Shown in pieces: positions 24,709 to 38,715 of a stretch of 64,000 nucleotides of DNA. A program made the translations under genes and the position numbers. Position 1 is the first letter of the stretch, and every line of letters starts with the position of its first letter. The DNA comes from Amaurobius ferox (taxonomy: Eukaryota; Arthropoda; Arachnida; Araneae; Amaurobiidae): NCBI GenBank assembly GCA_951213105.1, contig OX578152.1:95292568-95356567 (forward strand), read 5' to 3'. Below the pieces are notes generated by a model. The model was not told the origin of the DNA. It saw nothing but the letters and a program-made list of their open reading frames with translations, and searched no databases.

Positions 24709-25238
24709 AGAGGTCTGTGTGTTAATGACCTTGTTGCTCAGTTCTGTGTGATACGATATTATTAAGTTATTTATTTGCTATTTATAGTATGTAAATATGG
24801 CTTTCTAAACGAAAAAGGCGAAGTATACAATCAATTTGAAGCTGACACGTTCGACGAGAACGAAAAAAAATTGTCAGATATCGGGAGGGGGAGGAGATTC
24901 TGAAGACAAAACAGAATACATTGAAGAATGGAATTCGTACTCCGAAGTGAACAAAATAAATTTCCGTGAGGGTTAATATGAATTTTTGGGATTTTTAGAT
25001 TTAATTGAACAATCTGTGATAAAATGTTACGATAACATTTTAAAGTGTTTAATATTAAAAATTATATTGTTTCAGAAAAATGTCTTTTTCAATAATTAGA
25101 AAAGGAAATTTTGATAATAAAAATTCCGTATTTAAATAAAGATGTATATTTAATGCGAAATAATTCATCGGGAGTTGTGACTTGAATAAGGGGGAGGAGG
25201 GATTAACGCTAACAATGTAATTCATGCTCTAACCATGA

Positions 25239-25376
25239 GCCAATCGCATGTTCTGAAAACGTACCCGCTATACCCCTGGCTGTGAGGCCGATTCATTGCT
25301 ATTGGCTAAGTTAAATGATGTCATGTGCGGAGCCTAGTATACACTTTGAAGTTGTCGTCTTCGAGATTATACATGT
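25239..25376 (+). repeat. Promoter-like dispersed repeat, left copy
   Basis: About 140 bp, alignable to the reverse complement of 51093-51243. It contains a CCAAT box (GCCAATCG), a second inverted one (TATTGGCTA), a CRE-like aatgatgtcat, a GC-rich ggagcctagtatac and, downstream, atttag|gtaagt, which resembles a first-exon donor. It may be the promoter of a transposon. Confidence 0.65.
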
Positions 25377-26139
25377 AAAAAAATGTTTGTTATTAAATCG
25401 GGAAGAAAATTGTGATAAAAAGAAATAGTGCAAAGATATAACGTTGTGTGACAATATACGTTCGTAAAACTACAAAAATGTCTTAAATTTAGGTAAGTAG
25501 TATATGATATATTTATTACAATTTTTGCGAGTAAAATGTTGACACTGGAATGTTATACCTTATACATCTGTAATAATCCGATTGAATGATTTTCTAACTT
25601 ATTTTTTATAGTACCTAATTTTAGACTGAAGATCGCCGACCAAATATGAATATATCAAAACTTGTACTACAATATTTCACCTGGCCTATTTAAATAACTT
25701 AAGTGGTCAGATGTTTTTATTGTTGTATCAGTTAAATTAAAGGAGAAACTTTGATTTATTTCCTTCTAGGCTAATTAAATTTGTGTAGAAGATAGCAATA
25801 TATTTTTTAATCTGATTCATAGTTAATTTGTTTATCACAGTAGTGTGCTTTAGTATAAGAGTGAAAAGATGTTATACAAATTAATGAAATTACTAATAAA
25901 ATTAATATATATTCTATATGTATATACCAAGTTGTAATTTAAATAGCATATATTTGAAGTTTCATTTCAATTGTATGGGTGTTGATTTTGAGATTTTATT
26001 GATATTATTAAGTAACATTCTGAAGAAAGCAAACACTAATAGCCATTATCTAATGTTTATGAAATACTTTGAAGTTTGATCTGTACCCAGTAGTGAAATT
26101 GTGTACAAAAAAAAAATATTAGGAAAGCAAGTTTCGTGC

Positions 26140-27837
26140 TGTTTCCACGTCCCAAGCTTAGGGTGACGAATTGTTTGAAATTTACAGTCGCCAATGACCG
26201 CCGCGAGCCTTCAGAAATCTAATTTCTACCTGGGCAGCATTAGTGGAGCGAAAGAAAGTGAGCTTTTTCAATGGAAGGAAGTTTTAAAGGCATGCAAGCT
26301 CGAATAAGAGAACATTTTCCAGAAGCACTATGTTCATTGTAGTTCTCATTTCCTGAACTTAGCACTCTGCCATTCATGCGAAGTTGTTAGAATAAGAAAT
26401 TGCATTGGCACTGTTAAAGCCGTGGGAATTTTTTTAAAATCTTCATCTAAAAGAACAGGGTGTTTAAAAGAAAACATTGAATCTAACTTTCCTGAAACAA
26501 AATGGAAAACTTTAACAGCTATGTGCAAAACAAGATGGGTAGAAAACCACGATAGTCTTCTAAAATTCAAAGAAATCTACAAAGCTATTGTAGAATCTTT
26601 AGAAGATTTAAGCTTCAATCCTGATGTAGATACGTCTTCGAAAGCATCATTGTTGCTAAAATCTATTTTATCAAGCGAATTTATAATCAGTTTGTGCTGC
26701 TTATCTATGCTATTTTCATACACTCTGCCTGTGTGCAAAATGTTACAATCTCCGCAGTGTGATTTATCTGGAGCTATGCAACATGTAGACTTACTGCAAG
26801 AAACTTTTGCTGACATAAGGGTAAATATAGAATCGAGGTTTTTAAACATTTACAAATGTGCTGAACATTTGTTGCACTCTGTAAACGAAGAAATTAAAAT
26901 TCCATGAACAGCATCGAAGCAAAAATACCGAGCAAATATTTGTACATCGAATTCTGAAACTTATTTTCGAATTGCAATAGCTATTCCATTTTTTGATGAT
27001 TTTGATAATCAAATAAATAACAGATTTTCCAATTATAAAGCCACATTAATTACATTAGATCAGCTAATACCATCTGTTTGTTACGATGAAAACACAGTGT
27101 TCAATGTAGAAGCGTTACAATTGTACAAAAACAGGTTGCAGTGGGACACTTTAGAACTGGAATACGAAATGTGGAGAAAGAAATGAGTGTTGATAGACCT
27201 AAGTGTGCCATTACAGCTTTGAATGAATGCAGTGCAGATTTTTTCCCCAATATTTTTTGTTTATTAAAAATTTTATGCACCCTCCCTGTAACCACTTGCA
27301 CCTCTGAAAGAATATTTTCGACATTGAAAAGGATTAAAACTTACTTTCGAAATTCAACAAGTCAAGAAAGACTAAATGGACTGGCATTGATGTCAGTTTA
27401 TAGAGACATTGAAATTGACAATGAAGATGTGATAAATGTGTTTGCTTTAAAAAAAGCAAGAAAACTAAACTTTGTCCTTTGAGTGAGTTTTGAATATTTT
27501 TCATAAGTCATCAGACATTTAGAAATTTAATTTTTTTTTTATTCCAGATATTTCATTTGCATTATGTAATTGCATATTTTTATTTTTTATCACTATTTCG
27601 ATTGCTTATCTACTTATTTTCTTTTCGTTTGACTACTAAAAGGTAACTATAAAAGATATGTAAATATTATTTTATAATATTGTATATAATTAAAAAAATT
27701 AAATTCAAAAATATTTAAAACACTTTTTTTCGTAACTTCTTTTTCTAATTGCGAAACATCTTTTTATGTGTGTACATACGCATGTACGTAACATGATTTC
27801 TCTACCCCCCCCAAATTGAATTTCTGGGTACGGCCTT
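26140..27837 (+). pseudogene. hAT transposase pseudogene 1
   Basis: Decayed transposase of the ZMYM/THAP12-related hAT group. From 26311 it reads HYVHCSSHFLNLAL, the Cys-His catalytic-region signature. From 26422 an open stretch of 161 codons includes CKTRWVENHDSLLKF. A TGA at 26905 replaces the usual Arg in a P-R-T motif, followed by YFRIAIAIPFFDDF. The frame then shifts near 27181 and continues to 27480 with FPNIFCLLKIL and TCTSERIFSTLKRIKTY, the C-terminal hAT dimerisation domain. The N-terminal part with the zinc finger is missing or unrecognisable. A hAT-like right terminus (ctgggtacggccttg, with an adjacent C run) ends near 27837. At least one stop and one frameshift make it inactive. 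Confidence 0.9.
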
Positions 27838-29407
27838 GTCTATACCCAGTAGTGAGCTGCCAAATTTTTAACCACCAGTAAGCTATTATGCAAGATAATG
27901 GTTTCAAATGCTATCATTCTTCGCAGTTCACACTAACATAATATACATTTATTGTGCGTTTAAAATTCATTTGGTGTTCGAGTTAAAATTATTTACATTT
28001 TAACTCTGTTGTTGTTGTTTCTTATGACCTCCTGATTTTGACGAACATTTTAACTCTTAAACATGTTTATTTCAAATTATGTTTAAAATTTAACAACCAA
28101 TATTTAAACTTTGGAAATGTTTAATAACAATTACATGTGTATTATCCTACACTTTGAATTTTGAATATACAAAATTTCGATATTCAAATTTAAAAGGCAT
28201 GTATTGATACATCATTCAAATTTTTCAGAACATTTCTAATTTAACTCAACGTTAATTCAGTTAAAAACCTCTTTACACTTGCTATTCTGTATAATACATC
28301 TGAAATATAAAACCTGAAGTTTTATTCTTCAATCTCTTGAATAATTTCAGTTTGAAACATTTAGTCAAAATACTATTAATTTCTAAACTCAAATTTATTT
28401 ATTTGAAACAAATATTAATTTCAATATCTTTATTACTTCAACAACTATAATTTGATTTAGATAATATATTACTATCTAATGTTACCGAAATACTTTAGCA
28501 TCGGTTGGACGCAGTGATAACTAGTCAAACTTTTAACTGGTATATGTATTTTCAGCTTCATTATATCTCATTACATCAGGATAAATCAGATAACATCAGT
28601 ATTAACTAGGTAAGTCAATTTGCATCTATTCATGCATCCTAGGATATCAAATCCATCTTCATATAAAATTAAATTAGTAACTACTGTCTATTATTTTCAA
28701 AAACAGCATTCAGTAAGTTGATTTAAAATATCTGTTGGATAAACTCCTTCTTTATAAACATGTTATAAATTGAAATTAGTTAATATCATGCAACATTATT
28801 ATGCAGTTAAAGTTGTTCAAACAGATTGTACTGTTAAATAGAAAATGCATATTTTTAACTATAGTAAAGCACTATTTATCTATAGCACTTATAACACTAC
28901 TCTAGGGACCAGTGAAGTAAAGCGTATACCTGTGAAAATATGTAATTGAAATTAATGTCACTGGATAGGGATGTTTGACGAGCTATGTAGAAATGCATAT
29001 AAATGATGTATGTACTGTATTTCAAATATTTGAAATTTAATATTCACTGATTAAAATGGAAAATTAGACTATATACGATTTAATAAAATATTTGAAACAT
29101 TTTTATGTAAATAAAATTAAAATTTGTTTTGATTTGACAACAAATTATGAATTTTATACAAATATTGAAATTTAAATATAACTATCCATATTTCATTATC
29201 TGAAGATACATTCAATTGAGTAATAGAAAATTAGTACTAACTTTTGAATCATTTGTGAGATATCAGTGATTACAAATGTACACATGCTTATCTCAAAAGC
29301 ATTCAATTCGAAAATAAGAATATTTAAAACAAAAACATGTAAATTCATTGATAGTTCAAATATTTGATCCTATTACAATATTTTACTTTAACGTTAGTAT
29401 TATGTGT

Positions 29408-29470
29408 TGAAGACCCAGACCGTCCGACTCGTCCAGAGGACTTAGAGTAACTAGTTGGACGGCCGGGAAG
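29408..29470 (-). mobile_element. Short hairpin retroposon, copy A (63 bp)
   Basis: Flanked by perfect 15-bp direct repeats gttagtattatgtgt (29393-29407, 29471-29485). On the minus strand it folds as GGCCGTCC/GGACGGTC (one G-T pair) with inner ACTC/GAGT and TCC/GGA, and ends CTGGGTCTTCA. It has no promoter-like head and no coding capacity. This is the cleanest example of the stand-alone unit. Confidence 0.9.
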
Positions 29471-29716
29471 GTTAGTATTATGTGTGTAACAGTAGCGTAG
29501 TGTCCCCAGGCAATTCTTTTTTTTTTGAGGAAGAGGAGGGGGGGGGGGGGGATTGAATTGGTAACCAAACAGTTTGCTTCTCATTTTGCTAAATATCATT
29601 TCTATGAACTTAAATGGGTTTCTAGGGAATATGATTTCCCTACTTGGTAATGATATCGGTGGATAGAGGCAAAAAATATTTCTTAAATATATATCTATAA
29701 TTTTAAAAAAATCAAG

Positions 29717-29941
29717 GGTACTTCCTTATTATAGCGGCCCCTGAGGGTGAATCACCAAGCGTCCGAGATTTATCGCCAGGGTAGGTTGTAAAACCTCACC
29801 AAACGTTTGCAGTCCTAAAGAAACAGCACGTGTTTATATTATTGTCATATTACTTTTTCGTTAACGAAAACCTTGGCGAAATCTTAACTGCGACCTTGGC
29901 TCAATCAGATTTATAGGAGCCACTATAATAAGATAGTACTG
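29717..29941. mobile_element. 225-bp MITE with inverted ends
   Basis: The left end (ggtacttccttattatagcg) and right end (cactataataagatagtact) are imperfect inverted repeats. They are flanked by direct repeats aatcaag (29710-29716 and 29942-29948; an eighth base mismatches). The 7-8 bp duplication suggests a hAT-type MITE. Confidence 0.7.
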
Positions 29942-32418
29942 AATCAAGCTATATATACAATTTCTTTCTAATAGTACAATGATTCTAGCTAAAATTAAAT
30001 CTGCTTTTCAATTTCTTCGTCTACAGTTACAATTGAAATATATAGATATTAGTTTATTAAATGGGATGTTTTTATTTACTTTTGAAATATATTTTTACCT
30101 TTACTCTAAGGCAGGAATTTACTTTTATGCATCAAAATTCTTTTATCTGTACTACTGATGGGAAAAAATTAGTACAAATAAGATAACCGTATGCATTACC
30201 TAAAAAACATATTTTAGTTCATCCGGTGAACAATATCTTGAAAAATTATAAATATTTAATCAACTGAACCTGATTGACTTGTACCTACGTAATCAAATTT
30301 AAAACATTATTATTTTTATTACACAGTGTTTATGTTAATCCATGTCTAGCCAATCCGAATTTCTTATAGAAAGCTGAAGGTTAATTAGGTCCTTGTAAAT
30401 TGATCATCATTCAGTGAATTGTGAGTACCTACAGTTAACCAAATTTCAAAGGTAGCTGCAAAGTTTACAGTTAGTACATTACAAGGGCAGGTTCAGGCAG
30501 AAATAAAAAAGGGATTTATTTCGACATGTTTCTTTTACTGAACATTTGTTTTTGTAGTATATCAGTAAATAGTTATCGAAACTGATAAATTTTTTTGATT
30601 ACTCATAAAATGAAGCAAACTAGCCTGATAAAATGAATTTTGTTATTTTGGGATTTATGACATTGCAATAAACTTTTATAAGTGAATCTATAGAATCACA
30701 AGAAATGACACATATATCTGAAAAAGGGGGGGGGGGGTAATTGCCACAATGACCCATACCTGGATCTACATTAAGTTTCTTGTTACCATTATAGATATCA
30801 GATATCCTATATTGACGAAGCATAATAAGCATGAAACCAGTCCAAAAATGCTCATGCTGGTATCTGTAATAAGAATATCACCCCTATTTTTTAGAATGCC
30901 TCTTATAGATGGGCTTTGTGTTTAAAAACTTTGCCTTTGCAGCTTCATGTGGCCTGAGCTAAATTGTATATGAATTTTGAGCCGGCCACGTGAAAGAACT
31001 GAAAATGTTAGTTCCCCATAGAAGTTCTAAAAAATTGTGGTGCATGCTAACTTTCATGCTACCCCTGCAAATTTTGATTATTTCATGATAACTAGCATAT
31101 AATAAGTGAGAAACTAGTCCATGGATGCTAGTATCTGCAATAGGAGTGTCTTCTCCATTATATCCTATTCACAAATTGATGTATTAGAATGTTGCAAAAC
31201 TATAAGAGCAAAACAGTTTTATCAAGCTATTTTCACAAAAAATATTATGACTGGAGAAACAAATATGAGCAAGATAAATAGCAGATCTATTTTGAAGTTG
31301 AAATTGGGGCTGCAGCTAATATATTTCACATAACATCTTTGATGAACAAGTATTTTTGCTATATTTCAGGCATTTAAAACTAACTTGAATGTACTCGGAA
31401 AGCTGTATCTATTTACTCATATTTGTTTCCATTCACCTATTACGTGTACATATATTACGTAGATGGTTATCATAGAGACAAAATATCAATTTAGAATGTT
31501 CTGATATTAAAATATGGAATTATACGAGGGTTTTGCTGTCTAAGAAAAGTTGAAACCACTTTATGTGCAATATCAGTTAGCACGAACTGCAGGCTAGGCA
31601 TTATCAGTACCTGTTATATATTCTATTATATATTTATTTGTTACATATAAAGTAGTTAACATGAAATTTGAATTAATGTAAAAAAAAGCTATTCCTCTGA
31701 AAGTCAAATTCTTCAGGTAACACACTAAGTTAGAGTGCAAATCTCAACCAACTTGTTTATTTCTGGTGATATCAATTCAAATCCATAGCATCTATTCTAT
31801 TGGTATATAACTTTTTAATACTTCTGTAAAGAAACCAGGCATAAAAAAATTAGGTGACAAATCAGATTCTTTAAGAAAGTATTACAAATTTATATTCTCA
31901 AAAGCAGCAGTGTATTTATTTTGATCTATTGATATCTTTTATTCACATAGAAACAAGGAGCGAGCATTAAAGGAGAACTAGAGTCAGTATGTACATACTG
32001 ATTGTCAAAATTTTCAATGTTCAAATATCAGATGTTACATTGAAAATGTTTGAAGTAAATAAAAGTTTAATAAAGAATGCCAAGAAATTAACTTATATAT
32101 TTAAAAGTATGCACTGGTTGTGACTGATGGACTTACCTGTTTAAAGATACCCCCCCCCCCCCTCCCAACTACAGGAAAGATCTATTCGAATTTTTTTTAA
32201 TTACACTAAATCAAGACACAAATCATATTGTAATTGTTAATGTGTGTAAAAATTTCCTCAAAATTCAGAAGAAGGTGTATTGAAGTACTTTAATTGTAAA
32301 TCCATTGACACAGTTCTATAAAAATATAGGTATGTCCATAGGCGCCGAGTTTTCAAAATCTCAGGGGGGGCACAATCCGATAGATTATATAAAAATTCAC
32401 ATAGTCGATAAAGATATA

Positions 32419-32697
32419 ACAACTTACAAGGCCGCCTTGAAGAAAGCAAGCATATGTCAGTTAGGTGACTACAATTGGTTCATGGTCATTTTAAGCCCCT
32501 TCTTCAGGCCAAAAGAACAGTATCCGCCCTTAACAACCGCCAAGAACGAACTGTCCAACGAATGGCAGTAGTGGTTGTTAAGTGCTCATACGGTTATTTT
32601 GTCCTGAAAAAGAGGGATTATAATGCCATCGAAGCAACTGTAGTCACCTAACTGACATATATATGCTTTCCTCAAGGAAGTTTTGTAAGTTATTGTT
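32419..32697. mobile_element. Foldback element, about 280 bp
   Basis: The left arm (32419-32545) and right arm (32572-32697) are imperfect inverted copies. Both carry atgtcagttaggtgactaca (inverted on the right) and a cttaacaaccrc word near the centre. Non-coding. A hAT-like terminus (cataggcgccgag, 32337) lies just to the left. Confidence 0.75.
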
Positions 32698-32714
32698 TTA
32701 CAAGCAGGTGTTTT

Positions 32715-32923
32715 GGAGTGAGATAACCGAGTGGTTAAGTCACAGGATTGTACTCGGAGGACCCGAGTTCTGTTTTTGACTTTGCCTAAACTGTTCTCGT
32801 GTACGAGCACGTTAAATTTGTGGGTTTGAAAGTCCTTCCAAGCGATTAGATGGCATTGTCTCGGCGGTCTAAACAGATATCTTACACCTTCGGATAGGTC
32901 GAACGGGCTGGGTCGAAAGAAAG
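32715..32923 (+). mobile_element. tRNA-headed SINE, degraded copy
   Basis: Its head resembles a tRNA 5' half (gataaccgagtggttaag, A box), with a mutated B box (acccgagttct). Then come a core (cacgttaaatttgtgggt..aagtccttcc) and a tail (taggtcgaacgggctgggtc) shared with the 5S-headed SINEs. No target duplication was found; the tail stem no longer pairs well. Confidence 0.65.
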
Positions 32924-33039
32924 ATATCAGCAGTTTTATTTATTATACGATAAATATTTTTAATCTTTTTAGGCCTATTTTTATTTGTAAGCTAAGCTAA
33001 GAGTTGATTAGGAAAATCCATATAGTTACTACCCAACTA

Positions 33040-33535
33040 GCACACTTCCGTTTTTAATTCGTTGAAAAATCGGAACCCAGTTTCGTTTTTATTTCGTTGA
33101 ATATGTAACAAAATAAAAACGAAAAGATGTCTCGGCGCTTCCACTATTTTGCAACCAATTTTTAAAACGTTACTTTTTCGTTTTTCACACATTACTTTTG
33201 CATGGAGATTTATATGATAACGATATGTATCGCAAAAGAAACGAAAATGTAACGGAGCGGACGGAAAAAAAACGAAAATATAACGAAAGTTAACGCAAAT
33301 AGAGCGAATATGTAACGAAATATAGAAACGGAAATGTAACGAAACGGACGCAAAACAAACGAAAATATAACGAAATGGACGCAAAACAAACGAAAATATA
33401 ACGAAATGGATGCAAAACAAACGAAAATGTATCGAAAGTTTACGCAAAAAAAACGAGTATGTAACGAATGCTAACGAAAATAAAGCGAATATGTAACGAA
33501 ATATAACTCAAAAGAAACGATTATGAATCGTAACA
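33040..33535. repeat. ACGAAA-type minisatellite
   Basis: One strand is almost entirely built from acgaaa, atgtaacgaaa and gcaaaacaaacgaaaatata words. In the centre (33348-33440) there are three near-exact 31-bp units. The other strand reads as a 136-codon frame that is only a by-product of the repeat. The repeat keeps many CG dinucleotides in an otherwise AT-rich region. Confidence 0.75.
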
Positions 33536-35021
33536 TAGAGAATGCATTAAAAGGATATATTTCCTTCAATCTTTTGTTTCAGTTTTTCCATGCTAGAATA
33601 TGGGGGGGGGGGGGGATTAAACCTCGGGCTATGTCAGTTTTGGGGATTTTTCGCTGCTATTATTTGCAAGGACAGATGTTGAGAAATTCGATAGAGTAAC
33701 TAGATGTATCTCTAATATTTCTGAGCAGCATTAATTTTACAAAAATTTTAGAAACACTTCTCTAATTATTTTATCAATGTTTTAATAAAGCACAAATTTT
33801 CCTCTTTTTAGAATTTATGCCTTGCAAAAAACAACAGGACATATCCTAAAAACTAAATGATATTTAGTACTATATTCCATATGTTACCATGGAAAAACTG
33901 AAACCAACAGTTGAAAGGAAACTATCCTCTTAATGTACGAGTAGCATGCTAAACTGAGTAATGTAACGAATAAGCAAATATTTTTATGCAAAACAAACCA
34001 TTTTAAATAACTTTTATGCTCTGTTAAATAGCATTTTAAATTCTAGAAGAAAAATCCACTAAAAATTACATTTTAAATGTTATTTACGAAACACATCTTG
34101 TGTTTTTTCGTTGGAAAATATTTACATATTCTATTACATGTTTGTTACTGAATTCTGCACATTATTTTTCAGTTTCGTTGATTTGCTTCCTGGTGATTTC
34201 AAGCTTTACCTTGTAGGAGCATATGTTCCAAGTTTCAAATTCGAACATTATTCACATGCAATTTAATTAATATACTAGTGTTAACACTGTTGACTTTTTC
34301 ATATAAAGAAAAATTAACATATCTTTTTTTTTCCAAATTTAAGATTTTAAAAGTGTATACCTTTAGGAGTGTGGACCTTCCAATCTTATTAGATTGCATT
34401 TACCTAAATAAAATCACTTCAGGTAAAATGGAAAACTTTAAAAGTTAAATAATCATTCCTCTTTGTTGTCTACATTTTTCTTAAGCACAGGTGTAAAGAC
34501 TTGATCCCCCCCCTCCTCCACAAAAAAAAAAAAAAACCTGCAACAGTATATAAATGTTTTTCTTCTTTCTCTAGTTCTATTTTAAAATCTACTTCTGAAC
34601 TAGATAGATTGAGACGAGATGTTTTAGCTATCGATGCTATTGAAAATTTATTTCAATGTTTGATCTGTATTTAGCCATGTGATCAGACATAGATTTTATA
34701 ATCCTGACAACAGAAGGCTAAATAAAAAAATATCAGTTTCATTTTAACTTTGTAAATAAAATAATTTTAAGTTGTATTTCATAAAATTTTGAGTAATTAA
34801 CAAATAAAGACATTATAACAGCTTTTTAAAAAGAAATGAGAGTAGTAGTTTTAAAAATATTTTACAAATTATATATATATTCTTTATTTACATGTAACTG
34901 AAATTTTTGATAACTGTTAATTGTCTATTTTAAACAATACAGTATATTTAGATTTGTCCACTAACAAGACTCAACTAAGAATCCTGTTATCGCACATACA
35001 CTTTATACACCATTTAAATGG

Positions 35022-35079
35022 CCCGAACTACCATTCTGCTGCTCATGACTTCAGACGAGTCGATAGTTCTGGGCTTTCG
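35022..35079 (+). mobile_element. Short hairpin retroposon, copy C (58 bp)
   Basis: Flanked by perfect 15-bp direct repeats acaccatttaaatgg (35007-35021, 35080-35094). The outer stem here is GAACTA/TAGTTC and the inner stem GCTC/GAGT; the 3' end is CTGGGCTTTCG. The stem sequence is almost wholly different from copies A and E, yet it pairs at the same place. Confidence 0.85.
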
Positions 35080-35730
35080 ACACCATTTAAATGGAACAAG
35101 TTTTATCAGAAATTAATTTACTTTAATTTTTCAGTTTATAATAGAGTAACATAAAATCAAATCTCTTGTTATATTTACTTTGAATATAAAATGAGAAAAA
35201 ACAATATACTCTGAAATAAAATTAAACATTCGTTCTCTGCTTAAAGTGCGTACTTGTGGAAAGTTTATTCAAAATGACATAAGGTGATAATTGCATAAAA
35301 CCAATTTTGGATTTGGGGATTTATTTTCCATATATAAATTGTATTTTGGAATGATGCCATTTTTGTTGAGCGTGTTAGCTCAATGGAGCTTTTGGAGAAG
35401 TCAACATCATAAGATATTCCCAACTTTTTTTTATTCAAACACCTTAACTGTACTGCTACCATTTTGGGAACCATAAATTGTTAGGCTCATATTTTTGTGA
35501 TATTTTGTAAGAACATATTATTCTCAATAATTAAAGAACAATGTTTGTATATGAGACATAGATATATTAAAAGACTACCCTAATTTAAGAAGCAATTTAT
35601 GTATTCTATTTCCATCACGAAACAGCTTCAACAAAAACAAATAATGTTTCTTGGAATAAACAAAATTAAAATTTTTATTAAAGTAATTCTTCAGACATTA
35701 ATGACTGTAATTTTTCACTCTTGTATACAT

Positions 35731-35772
35731 GCAGTGTACATGAAAATTATAGCAGTGTACATGAAAATTATA
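35731..35772. repeat. 21-bp tandem duplication
   Basis: Two exact units of gcagtgtacatgaaaattata. Confidence 0.8.
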
Positions 35773-36110
35773 GCAAGATTTAAGGTTTAAGTTAAAAATA
35801 ATAATAAGGTTTCGAACTGCACACAAGACTCTGAAACAGATATTTTATTTAAAAATATCACAAAACTTTATACTAAAATTGAAAAACATCTAAAATATGC
35901 TTAAAAAAGAGAAATAACTTTTATTCAAAAATATACTTTAAGATGAATAGCAAACCATATATTTTTTATTTTTAAAGCATGATCAATGAGTTTCTGTTTG
36001 GAATCTGTAAGTTGATATCGGTTAAAGATATTTAGAAGTAATTTCCATAGATTTTAAGACAATTGTTTTATTGACGAGCAAGGTTGGAGACGTCATTGCG
36101 GTAGAAATTT

Positions 36111-36545
36111 GCTGTATTCAAAAATCCAAAATTTGCTGTATTCAAAAATCCAATACAGCATGCTTCATATCATTATTCAACTAGAAGCAATGTCCTTTTC
36201 ATGTCTTTTTCAATAGACTGAAGAAGTAAAAATTGCAAGGAGAGAGTTCTGAAGAGAGATCTACGGTTGCTTCAGTCTCAGTTTTAAAGGCTTGCAATCT
36301 GTTCTGCACAAGAAGTGGGTGTTCAACACATGTTCTTTACAACACCATTGTGGTCAAACTGCCACCATATTGAATATATGCTATCATAGCCTATTGAATT
36401 TCTTTGGACATGGAGAGGTCAAATGCTGTCATTGCATGATTTGTAACCATGCTATGGATTTGTAACCATACTATGCACCAGATTTCATCACCAGCTACAA
36501 TGAACTCCAAGACTGTGTTGCTTTCCATGTTGAAACTCAGCAAGT
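36111..36545 (-). pseudogene. mariner transposase fossil
   Basis: On the minus strand, in order: LEFIVAGDEIWC (first catalytic Asp block), later LQAF...TVDLSSELSPCNFYFF (third block, normally SPDLSPCDFYLF; the catalytic Asp is Asn here), then LLKKT.KGHCF and NDMKHAVLDF, as in mariner C-termini. Several stops and frameshifts and the lost Asp make it a fossil. Its 3' end carries a short tandem duplication (tgctgtattcaaaaatccaa, near 36109-36155). No terminal repeats were found. Confidence 0.7.
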
Positions 36546-38715
36546 GTTGCAGACAAACTGCTATACAGTAGGGCCTCTGATTACTACTGACAGCTCACAG
36601 GATCCACCATCAGCGCACTTTGCTGTATCCTAGGCTCCATATGATAATTCTATCAGTTCCATAGCTCCACCATCATCCTTTTTATGTTACTTTCACGGTG
36701 TTTCTAAGAAAACAAGAGACATAAATATCTTTAAAAATGAAGCAATTATATTTGTTAAAGATTATTAAACAATTAATTTATGTTACAGATAGGTTTGAGT
36801 ATTGTTTGTTTAAACATCAAGGATTTTTCTCAAGACATATGTAGAGCTTAAAAAAAATAACGCAGTTGTCAGACAAAGTATTTTAGCTTGAAAATAAGTT
36901 CAAATTTTGTTTGGTAGAATAGAAAAACAATTTTAATTCTTTCTTAGACAGTTGAAGTAAGACATATATAGAAATTATTACATGTTTACTTTAAAAAAAA
37001 TTTCTGCTTATATTTTTATTTTCTTTGTGTAGATCAAATGTATTTATTTTTTACATCTTGATGTTATTGTATTCGTGTAGTATTACATTTATAATAACAT
37101 TTATTTCTTTTAATATCCTCAGTAAAGATGCACACATTTATACAATTTTTTTTTAAAAAGTTAAATATACTAAAGAAAAAAAAATTAAGCTTTAATTACA
37201 AAAATGTCTTATGAAATAAATTATACTCTTAAAAGCTTTACTACTGAGTACTTTCTAATAAGGTATTTGACTATTTCTTAGACTGAATACTTTTGATCAG
37301 TATAAACATATGTTAAAAACAAATTAAAATTTATTAATGCTGGGCTTTTAAAAGTAATTAATACATATTTTAATGGGACATGCAAAAGAAATGCATATGA
37401 TTTGCTGATTATGGTTCTCTTTCAGATAATAAATTCAGTATTTGGCAAATAGCTATTTGTTGTATCCCAAGTAACTACTGTATATTTCTGAATATAATCC
37501 AATCAGTATATAAGCCAAGTCGAATATGTAATTGTAATGTAAGAAATTTGATTAAAACTGTAAACTTGTATATAAGTCGAATAATAATAAAAAAAAAAGA
37601 ATAAGAAGCATCGGCAAATGTGTGAACGACGAACTATCACAGCCAACCAAATCACATAGTTATGAGGGCATTGTTGATAATGAAAGATAATGACATAGTC
37701 TGTTCAGGTTGCTGTGTGAGATCGTCCAGTAGGTTGTGTCAGTAGATGTTCTGGTATATGATTGCCTCTGATTTACTTGTGAAAATAGCACCCACAAAAC
37801 AATGGTTTCATTGTGCTGTAGTAAGTATGAGATAATATTTTTATTAAATTGTTCTTCACTTTTGAAATTACCAGTTCCAAAATTTTCAGCTTTTCAACTT
37901 CTGATATTTTTGCCACGCAATCCAACAATATAATGGCTCGCCTAGTTTTTACCGAGTTTGTTATTTGGAAATCGAAATTCAAAATTTATGTAAAAAAAAG
38001 ATTATATAAAATTCATTAAAAAGAGACAACAGAATATGATCAATAAGAAAAATAACATATCGAGCTGTAACATGTATTCCACAAACTTATTTGGAAAAGA
38101 ACGCTCAAGTTAGGCCTCCATCCTCCAGAAACATCCAACCACATGCTAGCATTGAATGATGAATGTGATGTCACAATCTCAACATGTGCAGCTTAAAGGT
38201 TATAAATTATGCCTAACTATGTAAGAGTGAATGCTTATTACTTTATTATTGCATAAACAAATACACTTTGTTGCAAAAAATATATGCACCCATAAGAAAT
38301 TGAGCTACAGCCGTGAAACTCGGCATGAAGGTATTATTTGAGGAGATATGTAAGTGATTAGAATTTGGCGTAACCCTCTAAGTTCAGGTTCCCTTGTTTC
38401 AACAAACAAAGAATCTAACGTTTCAACTAGTTGTTCATATCGTGAGGAGATTCTTTCACAAGTCCGTCCATGTGAAAGCCAGCAAGAGGTGGACACTTTA
38501 ATAATTTTCAGCATGTTTAAATTGTATACGTTTCCTTGAATTTCTTTAAAAATTTCACCCTTATTTGGGCTATAATGGAACATTTCCCACAAAACTAAAA
38601 GTGAGTCAACTGATTGAAGATTGATTGTCATATTTCTTTAATAAGTGAACGAATACTAAAGCTAATCTGTGGTTTCTACAATTTACGTAGATACAATGAA
38701 GTAAATGTTGTTTCT

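Noticed and set aside
30835..31160. Two similar stretches (aaaccagtccaaaaatgct / gaaactagtccatggatgct)
   Set aside because: Similarity is about 50 bp and degenerate; not enough to call a repeat family.
33037..33447. 136-codon open frame on the minus strand
   Set aside because: It is a by-product of the ACGAAA minisatellite; the peptide is a low-complexity F/R/S repeat.
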